This document shows positions 36,092-45,183 of a stretch of DNA of 64,000 nucleotides, piece after piece; within the stretch, counting starts at the first letter, position 1; each line of letters begins with the position of its first letter. The notes below the pieces were generated by a model. It was not told the DNA's origin. It saw nothing but the letters and a program-made list of their open reading frames with translations, and searched no databases. The position numbers and the translations under genes were made by a program. The DNA comes from Spongiihabitans sp963422685 (GTDB lineage: Bacteria > Pseudomonadota > Gammaproteobacteria > Arenicellales > Poriferihabitantaceae): positions 1,302,001 through 1,366,000 of the forward strand of contig OY730442.1 of NCBI GenBank assembly GCA_963422685.1, written 5' to 3'.

Positions 36092-36520
36092 CTAGATCTC
36101 CAGAACCCTGGGCTGCTGGGCCTGGTGACCATGCTGTTCACCCGTATAGACTTTCAGCTTGGCAAACATCGCCCTGCCCAGATTGTTTCGCGGCAGCATC
36201 CCTTTAACCGCAGTCTCGATGACTCTGGCCGGATGTTTCTGGATCATCTCTTTAAAAGAGGTTTGTTTGATGCCGCCGGGATAGCCGGTGTGGCGATAAT
36301 ACTTTTTGTCGTCAGCTTTGTTGCCGGTCAACACCACTTTCTCGGCATTAACCACCACAATGTAATCACCCGTATCTACATGCGGCGTAAATTCCGGTTT
36401 GTGTTTACCCCGCAGGCGATGCGCAATTTCAGCCGCTAACCGGCCAAGAACCTTATTATCCGCATCAACCAGGAACCAATCGCGCTTCACTTTATCAGGA
36501 TTGGCAGAAAACGTTTTCAT
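36092..36520 (-). CDS. rplM: 50S ribosomal protein L13
   Basis: 142 residues, the standard length. DWFLVDADNKVLGRLAAEIA, GDYIVVVNAEKVVLTGNK and YRHTGYPGGIKQTSFKEMI, AVKGMLPRNNLGR are diagnostic. First gene of rplM-rpsI. The ~120-bp leader (36521-36643) would be the site of L13 autoregulation known in E. coli, but I could not define the hairpin here. Confidence 0.98.
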   Translation of the reverse strand: MKTFSANPDKVKRDWFLVDADNKVLGRLAAEIAHRLRGKHKPEFTPHVDTGDYIVVVNAEKVVLTGNKADDKKYYRHTGYPGGIKQTSFKEMIQKHPARVIETAVKGMLPRNNLGRAMFAKLKVYTGEQHGHQAQQPRVLEI

Positions 36521-36643
36521 TTATAAGAAATACAGGTCAAGAATCCCAGGGAGCGCGGATGATACTGGAGAGAACCGCTTGATACAAGTATTTACACAGA
36601 TTCAGCGCCTGTGAGACAAATCAGGCGGCCTACGTGAAAATTA

Positions 36644-36714
36644 TGGTGGCCCGGTAGGACCTGAACCTGCGTCCATGACTAATGCACCAGAGTTATATGC
36701 TGGTTGAGCGGTGT
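36644..36714 (-). other. tRNA-like remnant; 3' end matches the CAT tRNA at 61.5 kb (candidate att site)
   Basis: Bases 36644-36671 match the 3' end of the intact tRNA (61482-61510) at 26 of 29 positions in the same orientation: CCA end, acceptor strand (one base deleted) and T-arm. Further bases to ~36714 look only vaguely tRNA-like, with no proper anticodon arm, so it is not functional. A partial 3' tRNA copy flanking accessory DNA is the classic footprint of an integrated element. The rest of 36521-36878 is non-coding. Confidence 0.65.
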
Positions 36715-36878
36715 ACTTTTTTGTACTCAATTTACTGTTTTTGAGGCTGGCCCTGCTTACAAAACCTGGTTGGCTAAATGCACCTTGATGCTGCTGTTAA
36801 AAATTTAACCGTTTTTGGAAGATAAACACAAGCAACTTTTATCCTGTGTGATAACTCAAACTCCCATGGCGGGTGATT

Positions 36879-38030
36879 TTAAATCTGTATTCGGGTCCGT
36901 AACAGTTTCTGAATTCGGATGAACCCTTCTCTAACATGTCGCCCGAGAGCATGGAACCTCGTATCGTTCACAGCATCAATGGCAATCAATTCGTCATCCG
37001 CGCAATACCAAATCGACTGACTCCCTTCTTTGTTTCCTGGGCGCACCACAAAGTGATCCCTGACTCAAACCTGCAATTTGCGTCATGCAATCGTACTGCT
37101 CGGACCAAAATCATGGTACGGCATCGTCAAAGTGATCACCCAATATAAGTCTGGCAGCCAAGCGACTCTGGTCTGAAGCATTTTGGAGTGATTCCAGCCG
37201 GATTCGGACTCCATTGCGAAGAAAACCGGTACAGTTTCCTGCAGCATAAATTCGGACGCTGATGTCAGACATGCGTGATCAATACAAGTTCCGTTATCAC
37301 AAATTATAGATGACGCCTCGGCAATTTCGATATTTGGTTGGCTGCCATTGCCAGCCAAAACAAGGTCTGCATCAATCATTTCGCCAGAATCAAGCTCGGC
37401 ACTATACCCGACCACTGGATTCATTCAATTGCACCACTGCGCCGGACTCGCGAATATCTACATTGTGACGACAATGCAGTGCCTTAAAGTAACCCGATGT
37501 TATGTTACCGGCGACTCTCTTTAAGATTCGCCTTTCCATTTCGAGCAGAATAACTCCCAGTACTGTATAGCCACCACCTATTATCAGAAGTTTAGCCTCC
37601 TTCTTAAACGCGGGTTTAATGTATTGAATGTCGACGATATTCCTTATACCGAAGACGCCTTTTAAATCCCCTCCAATGCTTCGTGGCAGTTTTTTCGCTC
37701 TGGCGCCTGTGCGCAACACTAATTTTTCATATTCAATAACATCCTTATGTATTGGTAACAATCTGATGTTCCGAAGTCCGTATGTCACTAGCACAAGTGC
37801 CAAGTCGAGTTTCAATGCTGTTTACCCCAAACCATTCAGGTTATTGGATAGATAGTCGAGCTGTTTCTATGTCCCCTGTCAGATAGCCTTTTGACAGAGG
37901 AGAACGTTGATAGGGAATGTATGCTCCTCCCCGATTAGCAACAGTGGGTGTCGATTTCCTGATCAACATATTGCGACACAAAAGATGCAGCCGCTTGAGC
38001 ACCAACAATAACAATGGGCAAATTTACGCG
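36879..38030 (-). pseudogene. Ferredoxin reductase (putidaredoxin/rhodocoxin reductase type), heavily decayed
   Basis: The protein can be followed end to end only by changing frame several times. Recognisable pieces are PIVIVGAQAAASFVSQ (FAD site), YQRSPLSKGYLTGDIETARL, YEKLVLRTGARAKKLPRS, KLLIIGGGYTVLG (NAD site), DSGEMIDADLVLAGNGSQPNIEIAE, and the C-terminal SIWYCADDELIAIDAVNDTR. At least four frameshifts and several stops occur. Order and length match FAD-dependent reductases that pass electrons from NADH to a [2Fe-2S] ferredoxin. It sits directly downstream of the ferredoxin remnant, so the two once formed an electron-transfer pair for the P450. Confidence 0.88.
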
Positions 38031-38038
38031 GTTAACTA

Positions 38039-38359
38039 CTAATCTGGAAAGGGTATGTGAAGTACCAATCCGTCCAATTCTGGTTTAACTTTGATTTGAC
38101 AGCTCAATCTACTGTTTCCGCTACGTTCCACGTCGGTCATATCCAGCATGGCATCCTCCACTTCATCTGCCTCCCCTGTTTTCGACATTCATTCGGCGTC
38201 AACAAAAACATGGCATGTCGCACAAAACAGGCAACCCCTGCACTCCCCAATAACACTGGGAACGTTGTTTGCAATAGCTGCCTCCATCAGGTTTCGCCCA
38301 TCGTTCACATCAACGGTTATATCTGCTGAGCCTTTGACTTTCCAGGTAATAATGGTCAT
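38039..38359 (-). pseudogene. [2Fe-2S] ferredoxin (putidaredoxin-like) with an in-frame TGA
   Basis: From ATG at 38359 the frame reads as a 106-residue ferredoxin: MTIITWKVKGSADITVDV, LMEAAIANNVPSVIGEC, then cysteines in C-x5-C-x2-C (ECRGCLFCATCHV) and the fourth in RLSCQIK, ending LDGLVLHIPFPD. Codon 57 (38189-38191) is TGA where relatives often have Trp. A single TGG-to-TGA change would explain it; no frameshift is needed. All cluster ligands are otherwise intact. It lies 7 bp after the glutamine-synthetase-like gene and is followed by the reductase remnant. Confidence 0.88.
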
Positions 38360-38365
38360 TGTGTT

Positions 38366-39652
38366 TTAGATATAGTGCATATAAAAATTCCGGAGTTTCT
38401 CGGAATCAAATTCTGCCGTCTTTTGAATTTCATCTTGTTTAATTACAACCAGGTTACCCGCCAAATCCTCTCCCACCGCAGTGACTAACTCGATGTCATG
38501 TTGCAGTGCTTCAAGTGCCGCACCTAAATCGTCTGGAACCCCGTCGCCCGCATCGTGACTTTCCAGGCAATCTGCCGTTTCGGCGGGTGCCAGATCATAG
38601 TTATTAGAATAACCCAAGAGTGCTGCCTGAAGTACGCTGGACACCATGGTGTAAGGATTGCAGGCCCCGTCTGCCATACGATGCTCAATACGTGCGTGTG
38701 AACCGGTTTCACTCGTTATTCGTGTCGTAACACCCCGATGGTCCAGACCCCAGTTTCGCCAGTATCCGGAAAGACTTGCTGGTTGCAAACGTGCATAGGA
38801 ATTCACGGTCGGTGCCAATAAACCTGCCAAACCTCTATGATGATACATAAGCCCAGCCACACATCTTCGACCAACATCTGACAGCCCGTATTCAGAACCC
38901 TCATCGCCTATACCATTTTGATTCTTCTCATCCCATAAACTAAAATTGACATGCACACCAGACCCACTTAACTCTTGAATTGGCTTCGGCATAAATGTAA
39001 GTAATACACCGTGCTCCATGGCCACTTCGCGTGCCATCAGTCGAAACAAAAATATGTCGTCCGTTGCTTTTACCGCCTCATCGAAACGCAATGTAAATTC
39101 AAACTGAGGGGAATCAAACTCCGAAGTTACCATTTCCAATGCGAAGCCAGTTTGTTCTGCTCGTTCCCATATTGCGTCGACAAAACCAACGGGGTCAGTG
39201 AGCGGTCCCGTGCTATAAACAAATGCGCCCGGGGTATCGTATGGTCGCCATACCCCATCTTTGTCTTGTATGTAGGCGTAAGCTTCGAGTTCTATCCCTA
39301 CTTTAGGTGTGAAGCCAATCTTTTCCCACTTTAATACCGTTCTTTTAAGCAGGCTCCGACCACAAACTGGGAGTGAAGCACCGGCACTATCAAATAAATC
39401 TGCCACTACAACCTGATCGTTCTGGTGCCACCCCTTTTTAACATCTGCTCCGTTAAATCGTGCGATCATGTCCGGCAAACCCTCCAACAATGATGAGCAG
39501 GGTGCTGGAAGTAAATCCTTGTCGTAGGTCAGGGCAAATACTCCCTGGCAAAAACGAGTCTCACCACCGCCTTCGTGCAAATCAGGGAGATACTTCCCCC
39601 TGGCGAGGTTAAGGTGGTCACAAAACAGAACTCTTAATCTTTGTTTGGTCAT
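38366..39652 (-). CDS. Glutamine synthetase-like gamma-glutamyl ligase
   Basis: 428 residues. The GS catalytic fold is recognisable: GIELEAYAYIQDKDGVW (metal-binding Glu), EMVTSEFDSPQFEFTLRF, LSGSGVHVNFSLW (GSGxHxN), PTVNSYARLQPASLSGYWRNWG and RIEHRMADGACNPYTMV. True GlnA residues differ in detail, so it is closer to the gamma-glutamyl-amine ligases (PuuA, IpuC, TdnQ/AtdA1 types), which protect or activate an amine by gamma-glutamylation. Being next to a P450 and its ferredoxin suggests the substrate amine is then oxidised; this is inference. Confidence 0.85.
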   Translation of the reverse strand: MTKQRLRVLFCDHLNLARGKYLPDLHEGGGETRFCQGVFALTYDKDLLPAPCSSLLEGLPDMIARFNGADVKKGWHQNDQVVVADLFDSAGASLPVCGRSLLKRTVLKWEKIGFTPKVGIELEAYAYIQDKDGVWRPYDTPGAFVYSTGPLTDPVGFVDAIWERAEQTGFALEMVTSEFDSPQFEFTLRFDEAVKATDDIFLFRLMAREVAMEHGVLLTFMPKPIQELSGSGVHVNFSLWDEKNQNGIGDEGSEYGLSDVGRRCVAGLMYHHRGLAGLLAPTVNSYARLQPASLSGYWRNWGLDHRGVTTRITSETGSHARIEHRMADGACNPYTMVSSVLQAALLGYSNNYDLAPAETADCLESHDAGDGVPDDLGAALEALQHDIELVTAVGEDLAGNLVVIKQDEIQKTAEFDSEKLRNFYMHYI

Positions 39653-39696
39653 GGCTTTCTCGATGTAGTGGCGGTATCCACAGTAATATTATCGGA

Positions 39697-40959
39697 TTAT
39701 TTTAGCTTTACGCTCACGGGTAGTTTTTTGATTCCACCGACAAAATTTGATCGCAAATATTGATGATCGCCTGTTTGCTTTATGGTATCTATACGGCTAA
39801 CAAGTTCTTGTAGAAGGACTCTAATTTCCAGTCGCGCTAACCACATGCCGAGACATACATGTGGGCCACCCTGGCCAAATGCCAGATGTCGGTTAGGAGA
39901 ACGAAGCAGGTTTAGCTCGAAAGGCTGATCAAACTGTGTGCTGTCACGATTACCTGATACAAACCAAAAAACCACCTTATCGCCTTCACGAACTTTTTTT
40001 CCGTGCAATTCGAAATCTCTTGTCGCAGTTCGGCGGAAATACATTGTTGGTGAGGCCCAGCGAATAAACTCCTCGGTTGCGATTTTCCACACTTCACCAT
40101 CGTCCGATTGCAGTTGGCGCAACAAGTCTGACTTATTGGCAAGAGCATGTATTGAAGCAGACAGTGTATAGCGGGTGGTGTCATTTCCAGCCGCCACTAA
40201 CAGACAAAAGAAGTTCCGAAAATCAGAATCGCTTATTACCTTTCCCTCTGAATTGGGCTGGAGAATCAAGTGCAACACCCCATCTCTCTCTCCCTTCGCG
40301 GACTTTTCTTCCATCAATTTCTTCGCATACGTGTAGAGGTCCGCACCGGCTGGTGAGCGAAACGGCATCAATCGAAAATCATCCGTATCGCCTTTGTCCA
40401 GCAGAAATTCAGTGTATTGCGGATCAGTATTTGCGATTAGCTCGTCCCCTTTCGAGACCAGCCACTCAAGGTCGCTATCTGGAACGCCGAGAATCTGACC
40501 CAACATTCGCATCGGTAATTGACGACTGATCATCCTGGAGGCATCGAATTCTTCCGCACTTAACGCCTGGTCGAGGATTTCATCGCACAAGCATCGTATA
40601 GTGTCCGCGAATTTAGCTATGACTGGCCTGGAGAATGCTTTCGCAACCCGCATACGTGTTTGAGTATGCTCGGGGGGATCCGTCTCCTGAAAAGTTCGCC
40701 GTGCCAGATATTCCTCATGGCTCTGGTCTTCAATGCGAATACCTCGCGCAGAGCTCAAAAGTTCCGTATTTCGATTAAATTCGATAATGTCGTCGTAACG
40801 TGTCATGGACCAGAAGTTTTCGTATTGACCACCATCACACCAAGCCAATGGATCCTCTCTGCGCATTCTGGAAAAAGTATTATGAGGAACTCCATTTACG
40901 AACGAATCATGATCCGCCAAATCAGAAAATCCATCATCAGTAGGATTCCAAATAGTCAT
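39697..40959 (-). CDS. Cytochrome P450 (bacterial class I type)
   Basis: 420 residues, soluble. The heme-binding motif FGQGGPHVCLGMWLARLE carries the proximal cysteine near residue 365. The I-helix oxygen-activation motif is LLVAAGNDTTRYTLS, and the K-helix ExxR is in ATEEFIRWASP (E-E-F-I-R). The protein is complete. It would need a ferredoxin and a ferredoxin reductase; the adjacent copies of both are broken, so it must borrow electrons from elsewhere or be inactive. Operon order from upstream is MarR, P450, GS-like, fdx, fdr, all on the minus strand. Confidence 0.94.
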   Translation of the reverse strand: MTIWNPTDDGFSDLADHDSFVNGVPHNTFSRMRREDPLAWCDGGQYENFWSMTRYDDIIEFNRNTELLSSARGIRIEDQSHEEYLARRTFQETDPPEHTQTRMRVAKAFSRPVIAKFADTIRCLCDEILDQALSAEEFDASRMISRQLPMRMLGQILGVPDSDLEWLVSKGDELIANTDPQYTEFLLDKGDTDDFRLMPFRSPAGADLYTYAKKLMEEKSAKGERDGVLHLILQPNSEGKVISDSDFRNFFCLLVAAGNDTTRYTLSASIHALANKSDLLRQLQSDDGEVWKIATEEFIRWASPTMYFRRTATRDFELHGKKVREGDKVVFWFVSGNRDSTQFDQPFELNLLRSPNRHLAFGQGGPHVCLGMWLARLEIRVLLQELVSRIDTIKQTGDHQYLRSNFVGGIKKLPVSVKLK

Positions 40960-41153
40960 ACGCCTTCATGGCTCAGTTGCTGAGTCGATTGCAATAGATG
41001 TTTATTAATATCCGGGGCAAACAAACAGGCATTAATCGGATGTTGCGCCATCATCCGGCATTTGAGACGCACAAAGGCTGGTTCAGCGAGACAGGCCCAA
41101 TCATCCGGCTTTTTTATCTGCCCTTAGGGCCTTTTGCCCAGACTCCCTTGATA

Positions 41154-41681
41154 TCACGACAGATTGTCCTGGGAGTGCAGGATTATGCGTAGCATACGGC
41201 CAAGCTCTGCCAATTCATTTTTATTAAGCCCGCGAACAAAGCCCCGCTCTAAACTATTGATCAAAGGAAACAATTTGCTCATCAAGTCGGTCCCTTTTCG
41301 GCTCAAAATTACAATTTTGCGCCGACCATCGGTGGCATGAGATTTTCGCATAGCAAACTGATGTTTTTCCAGGGTATTCACAATTCCTGTTAGCGTACCT
41401 TTGGCAATCCCACATTCCTTTGCTAATTGATACGATTCCATTCTGCCGAACACCCATAACACCCACAGTACAGTGAACCCGGAAAAAGTCAGATTATGTT
41501 TCTGAAGAAAACGTTTCTCAGCCAGGTTGTGAAAGAGCACTGCGACCCTAAAGATATTAGATATCGCTGCCATTGCATCTACATCCAGGTCAAAATCCTT
41601 TACATGGGTTGTGGCAATTCGTTCCTGGATGGTTTTCGAGTCATCCCGGTCTTTACTCGACACGCACCTAACCCACTTCAA
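41154..41681 (-). CDS. MarR-family transcriptional regulator
   Basis: 175 residues as read; a start at Met37 (41573) is just as likely. Winged-helix core: FSGFTVLWVLWVFGRMESYQ, then LAKECGIAKGTLTGIVNTLE (recognition helix) and the wing MRKSHATDGRRKIVILSRKG. MarR proteins usually repress a nearby catabolic operon until an aromatic ligand binds; HpaR of the 4-hydroxyphenylacetate pathway belongs to this family. It overlaps the upstream ADC-like gene by 14 bp and precedes the P450 by ~195 bp. Confidence 0.9.
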   Translation of the reverse strand: MKWVRCVSSKDRDDSKTIQERIATTHVKDFDLDVDAMAAISNIFRVAVLFHNLAEKRFLQKHNLTFSGFTVLWVLWVFGRMESYQLAKECGIAKGTLTGIVNTLEKHQFAMRKSHATDGRRKIVILSRKGTDLMSKLFPLINSLERGFVRGLNKNELAELGRMLRIILHSQDNLS

Positions 41682-42477
41682 CCAAATTACGGCGTCTCAG
41701 CGTAGTACCGCTGCGCCAGGAAAACCCTACTTCTTGCCAATACCCCGCTATGTTTTCAATCGGCTCAAGCTCGGCAAGTTCTTCAACCGGGGAGTCAAAT
41801 AGCTGTAGTTCAAAATCACCCCTAAAGCAACGTCCCACCTCTCCCTGGTAGGCACTCATCGTCACTAATTCGTCAAGGCTATCGCTCCCCTCGCCTTCAA
41901 TAGCGGGCATCCATCGATTGTGGATCATAGGGTGGCTATTTACGAAACCAGCGTGATCACTGTCGCCCAAGATCTCAAATGTACCGTGAATCAACTTGTG
42001 ATCATAGGCCGCCACACTGGCTCCAAATCGTCCCCCTGCTGCAAGCCGGGGACCGGCCTGACCAACTGTGATTGGGCGACTGACAAATATAGATGCTAAT
42101 TTCTTTGGATAACCCTGATAGTGCCCCCGAACCATGGCATAGTCGGAATCCACCCAGATGTAAACACAGCGAGAATAGGTTTGGCCCCGATACTTGCACC
42201 GAACTACTACGAATACTTCCTTGTATTGACTTCGTGCCGGATCGAGAATTTCGCTATAGTCGTCCCGGCAGTTTTGCCAATCTGCCCATATTATGGCCAC
42301 TGCACCAGGGTCATCATCTGCCGGCTCGAAGTAATCGGGCAGTAAATCTACAACCCGATCTACATGGGTTCGATATTCCATGGTCAGCATTGTGCCTGAG
42401 TAATGCCATGGGGTATCCGGTACCAGCGATGATTTACCTGTCGCTGAACGTGGAAACATGAAGCCTCTAAGTGACAT
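41668..42477 (-). CDS. Acetoacetate-decarboxylase-family protein
   Basis: 269 residues. The family active-site region GHYQGYPKKLASIFVSRPI contains the lysine pair of acetoacetate decarboxylase, where the first Lys forms the Schiff base. Other matching parts are LLPDYFEPADDDPG and the EVFVVVRCKYRGQTYSRCVYI strand pair. In the aromatic-catabolism context it may act on a ring-cleavage product rather than acetoacetate; this is inference. It is divergent from the FAH-family gene at 42635. Confidence 0.82.
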   Translation of the reverse strand: MSLRGFMFPRSATGKSSLVPDTPWHYSGTMLTMEYRTHVDRVVDLLPDYFEPADDDPGAVAIIWADWQNCRDDYSEILDPARSQYKEVFVVVRCKYRGQTYSRCVYIWVDSDYAMVRGHYQGYPKKLASIFVSRPITVGQAGPRLAAGGRFGASVAAYDHKLIHGTFEILGDSDHAGFVNSHPMIHNRWMPAIEGEGSDSLDELVTMSAYQGEVGRCFRGDFELQLFDSPVEELAELEPIENIAGYWQEVGFSWRSGTTLRRRNLVEVG

Positions 42478-42565
42478 TAATGATTTCTCCTGAATAAAAC
42501 TAACGGTCTGCTGAGTTGGTTATCACTATCAATTCCCAGTTTTCAGCGGATTGAAAGTAAGGTAG

Positions 42566-42588
42566 TATAATATTGTTAGCTCCCTAAC
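42566..42588. promoter_or_regulatory. TATAAT box and GTTAG-CTAAC inverted repeat, candidate MarR operator
   Basis: In the 157-bp divergent gap, TATAAT (42566-42571) is followed by GTTAG (42575-42579) and CTAAC (42584-42588), a perfect 5-bp inverted repeat with a 4-bp centre. A MarR dimer there would cover the start of the transcript toward the FAH gene. No convincing -35 box is visible. Confidence 0.45.
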
Positions 42589-42634
42589 GAAATCAAGTGC
42601 CAATATAATTGCTTTATAACTCCCAGAATAATTT

Positions 42635-43516
42635 ATGAGTGAATATCGACGAATACTACTGGACGGCTACCCTACAGTGGTTCAGCGTGACGAAAACGAG
42701 CTGGTAGCAAATGACGGTCGGCGTATCTCTATGCAAAAAGCAATTCATCTTGCACCCGTAGAGCCACGAAAAATTATCTGTGTTCATCTTAACTACAAAA
42801 GTCGTGTGGATGAATACATGACCAAACTGCCGGCACATCCCACCTATTTTCATAAACCAGTAACGGCGCTAAGTGGTCATGGTGGGAATGTAGTGCGACC
42901 CAAACGATGCGAATGGCTCAACTACGAGGGAGAAATCGCCATTGTTATGGGGCGTTATTGTCGAAATATCAGTCCAGATGAAGCCAGTGGGTATATTGCT
43001 GGTTACACTGTAGCCAATGATTATGGACTACACGATTTTCGGGATACCGATGCCGGGTCGATGCTTAGGGTGAAAGGATCTGATACCTTGTGTCCTGTTG
43101 GTCCCGCATTGGTTACTGACTGGGATTTTCGAAACAAATGGATCCGAACATCGGTCAATGGCCAGATCAAGCAAGATGGAAATACCAATGAGATGGAATG
43201 GGACATGCACTACCTTGTTGCCGATATTGCAAGAAATATTACCTTGGAGCCTGGAGATATTCTGTTATCAGGCACTCCCGCCAACAGCCGCCCTGTTCAG
43301 CCCGGAGATATAGTAACGGTCGAGGTGGAAGGCCTGGGAGCTCTGACCAATACAATTGTTGAAGGACCCACCCCTATTCGTGCAGATGTCGGCCATCAAC
43401 CCATGACGACAGAAGAAGTAATATCAACAGCCATGGGGGGTGAATGGGAATTTCGCGGTATTCGCGCCCCACAAGGACCAGGTTCGGCTCATTACAAAAG
43501 CAGGTTGGATGATTAA
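42635..43516 (+). CDS. Fumarylacetoacetate hydrolase-family protein (HpaG-like isomerase/decarboxylase)
   Basis: 293 residues. FAH-fold motifs: PRKIICVHLNYKSRVDEYM, FHKPVTALSGHGGNVVRP, WLNYEGEIAIVMGRYCRNIS (two metal-binding Glu), VANDYGLHDFRDTDAGSMLRVKGSDTLCPVGP and LEPGDILLSGTPANSRP. This pattern is shared by 2-hydroxyhepta-2,4-diene-1,7-dioate isomerase / 5-oxopent-3-ene-1,2,5-tricarboxylate decarboxylase (HpaG). Neighbours HpaE-like and HpaD-like support that role in the homoprotocatechuate pathway. Confidence 0.88.
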   Translation: MSEYRRILLDGYPTVVQRDENELVANDGRRISMQKAIHLAPVEPRKIICVHLNYKSRVDEYMTKLPAHPTYFHKPVTALSGHGGNVVRPKRCEWLNYEGEIAIVMGRYCRNISPDEASGYIAGYTVANDYGLHDFRDTDAGSMLRVKGSDTLCPVGPALVTDWDFRNKWIRTSVNGQIKQDGNTNEMEWDMHYLVADIARNITLEPGDILLSGTPANSRPVQPGDIVTVEVEGLGALTNTIVEGPTPIRADVGHQPMTTEEVISTAMGGEWEFRGIRAPQGPGSAHYKSRLDD

Positions 43517-43570
43517 TGAATAAGACCGGCCATTAAACCCGGAGTGTATAATTAACCGCTTTCCTTTATG

Positions 43571-45040
43571 TCAGTTAACAGAACCTTCGAGAATTTGGAG
43601 TGTTTTGAGGTCACTGTGAAAATCCAGAGCGTAGTGGCCTCCTTCTCTGCCAATCCCGCTAATTCCGTATCCACCAAATGGTGCAGAAAGATCACGAACC
43701 AGAAACGAGTTCACCCAGACTGTGCCAGCCCGCACCGCCCGTCCCACTCTTTCCGCTCGCTCGGCATTTGACGTATAAATAATCCCGGAAAGGCCATATT
43801 CGGTGCTGTTCGCCAAACTAACACCTTCGGACTCTTCATCAAATGTTTGTAAGGTCAGAACAGGTCCAAAAATTTCTCGTTGCACCACTTCAGAATCGTT
43901 CGAAACTGACTCGATCAATGTAGGTTTGTACCATAGTTTTTCTGACCAAAATCGTTCTCCACCGAATACCAGGCGACCGCCATTTTGCTTCGCCCTCCCA
44001 ACAAATCCTTCCACTCGCTCAAGATGCTGCGGATGGATGGCTGCGCACAGGGTAGTGTCTGCATTGCGACTATCTCCAGCGATATGTTGATCAGTGTGAT
44101 AAATAAGTCGATCCAGAAATTCTGCCCTGATTGAAGATTCCACGAGTAATCGTGTACCGGCAAGACACACTTGACCTGAATCCTCAAATTGCCCTGCCGC
44201 CCTTTTGGCTGCAGCATCGATATCGGCATCGGCAAACACGATGAGCGGGCCCTTACCACCAAGTTCTGCGGTAAATGGGACAATATTCTGTGCTGCAGAC
44301 ATCCCAATATGCCTCGCTGTCTGCGGCGAACCAGTAAAAGATATACGACGTATACGGGGATCTGATGCCAGTGCAGCGCCCACTTCAGCTCCATATCCCT
44401 GCACCACATTAAAAGCGCCTGGGGGAAATCCGGCTTCGTTAATCAGGTCTGCAAGTAAACTTGCGGAAAGTGGAGACCATTCAGCAGGTTTCAGGATTAC
44501 CGAGTTTCCGGCCGCCAGTGCTGGAGCCAGCTTCCAGGTTGACAGCATAAATGGCGCATTCCAGGGAGTTATGATCACTGCGGGCCCGGCAGGGTCGCGG
44601 ATTACCCGGTTGACCGTACCCTTTGAACTCCAGCAACGTTCTGAGTATTGCGCTACTAATTCAGCATAATTTCTGAAGTTGAGCGCACCTCGCGGTACCA
44701 GACGAAGTCGTAAACTTTCCAGCAACATTGCCATATCAAGGCATTCGACTAATGCAATATCTTCAGCATTGGCGTCAATCAGATTGGCCAATTTAAATAG
44801 CGTATCAATTCGCTCTTGTTGGCTCACGCCAGACCAATCCTTAAATCCGCGAGTTGCGGCAGTGACAGCAAGATCGGCTGTTTCAGCATCGCCTCGAGAT
44901 ACATCTGCCAACTTCATATCCCAGTCCATAGGTGATCGCACCTCGAAACTTTCATCTGACAGAACCCGTTCACCACCTATAAAGTGCCCCGGGGATACCG
45001 ACACGCCGTGAACGTCGATTCGGTCTGATTGAATTGTCAT
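43571..45040 (-). CDS. Aldehyde dehydrogenase (HpaE-like, semialdehyde dehydrogenase)
   Basis: 489 residues. Catalytic Glu in FTAELGGKGPLIVFADADI, catalytic Cys in FEDSGQVCLAGTRLLVES, NAD-binding SFTGSPQTARHIG and PWNAPFMLSTWKLAPALAAG. The C-terminal VNSFLVRDLSAPFGGYGISGIGREGG is the HpaE/muconate-semialdehyde dehydrogenase type. In the pathway it would oxidise 5-carboxymethyl-2-hydroxymuconate semialdehyde. Divergent from the dioxygenase gene at 45184; convergent with the FAH gene. Confidence 0.9.
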   Translation of the reverse strand: MTIQSDRIDVHGVSVSPGHFIGGERVLSDESFEVRSPMDWDMKLADVSRGDAETADLAVTAATRGFKDWSGVSQQERIDTLFKLANLIDANAEDIALVECLDMAMLLESLRLRLVPRGALNFRNYAELVAQYSERCWSSKGTVNRVIRDPAGPAVIITPWNAPFMLSTWKLAPALAAGNSVILKPAEWSPLSASLLADLINEAGFPPGAFNVVQGYGAEVGAALASDPRIRRISFTGSPQTARHIGMSAAQNIVPFTAELGGKGPLIVFADADIDAAAKRAAGQFEDSGQVCLAGTRLLVESSIRAEFLDRLIYHTDQHIAGDSRNADTTLCAAIHPQHLERVEGFVGRAKQNGGRLVFGGERFWSEKLWYKPTLIESVSNDSEVVQREIFGPVLTLQTFDEESEGVSLANSTEYGLSGIIYTSNAERAERVGRAVRAGTVWVNSFLVRDLSAPFGGYGISGIGREGGHYALDFHSDLKTLQILEGSVN

Positions 45041-45183
45041 AATAACAATTGAACTTTGAGTCTGATTTGGAGAATGCGATGAATATTGTTTGGTTGCAAA
45101 CGATTTATTCCGATGATAAGCTTCTGTGATAAAAAGTCAATTGCAACAACTCAAATTCTAAACCATGGGAGATTCTTTGAAAC

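Noticed and set aside
36644..36714. A second functional tRNA gene upstream of rplM
   Set aside because: The acceptor strand lacks a base, the 5' acceptor strand and anticodon arm cannot be built; only the 3' end resembles a tRNA.
38189..38191. TGA read as tryptophan or selenocysteine in the ferredoxin
   Set aside because: Recoding would rescue the frame, but the neighbouring reductase is broken by many frameshifts, TGA ends many intact genes here, and no selenocysteine-type context is visible. A nonsense mutation is simpler.
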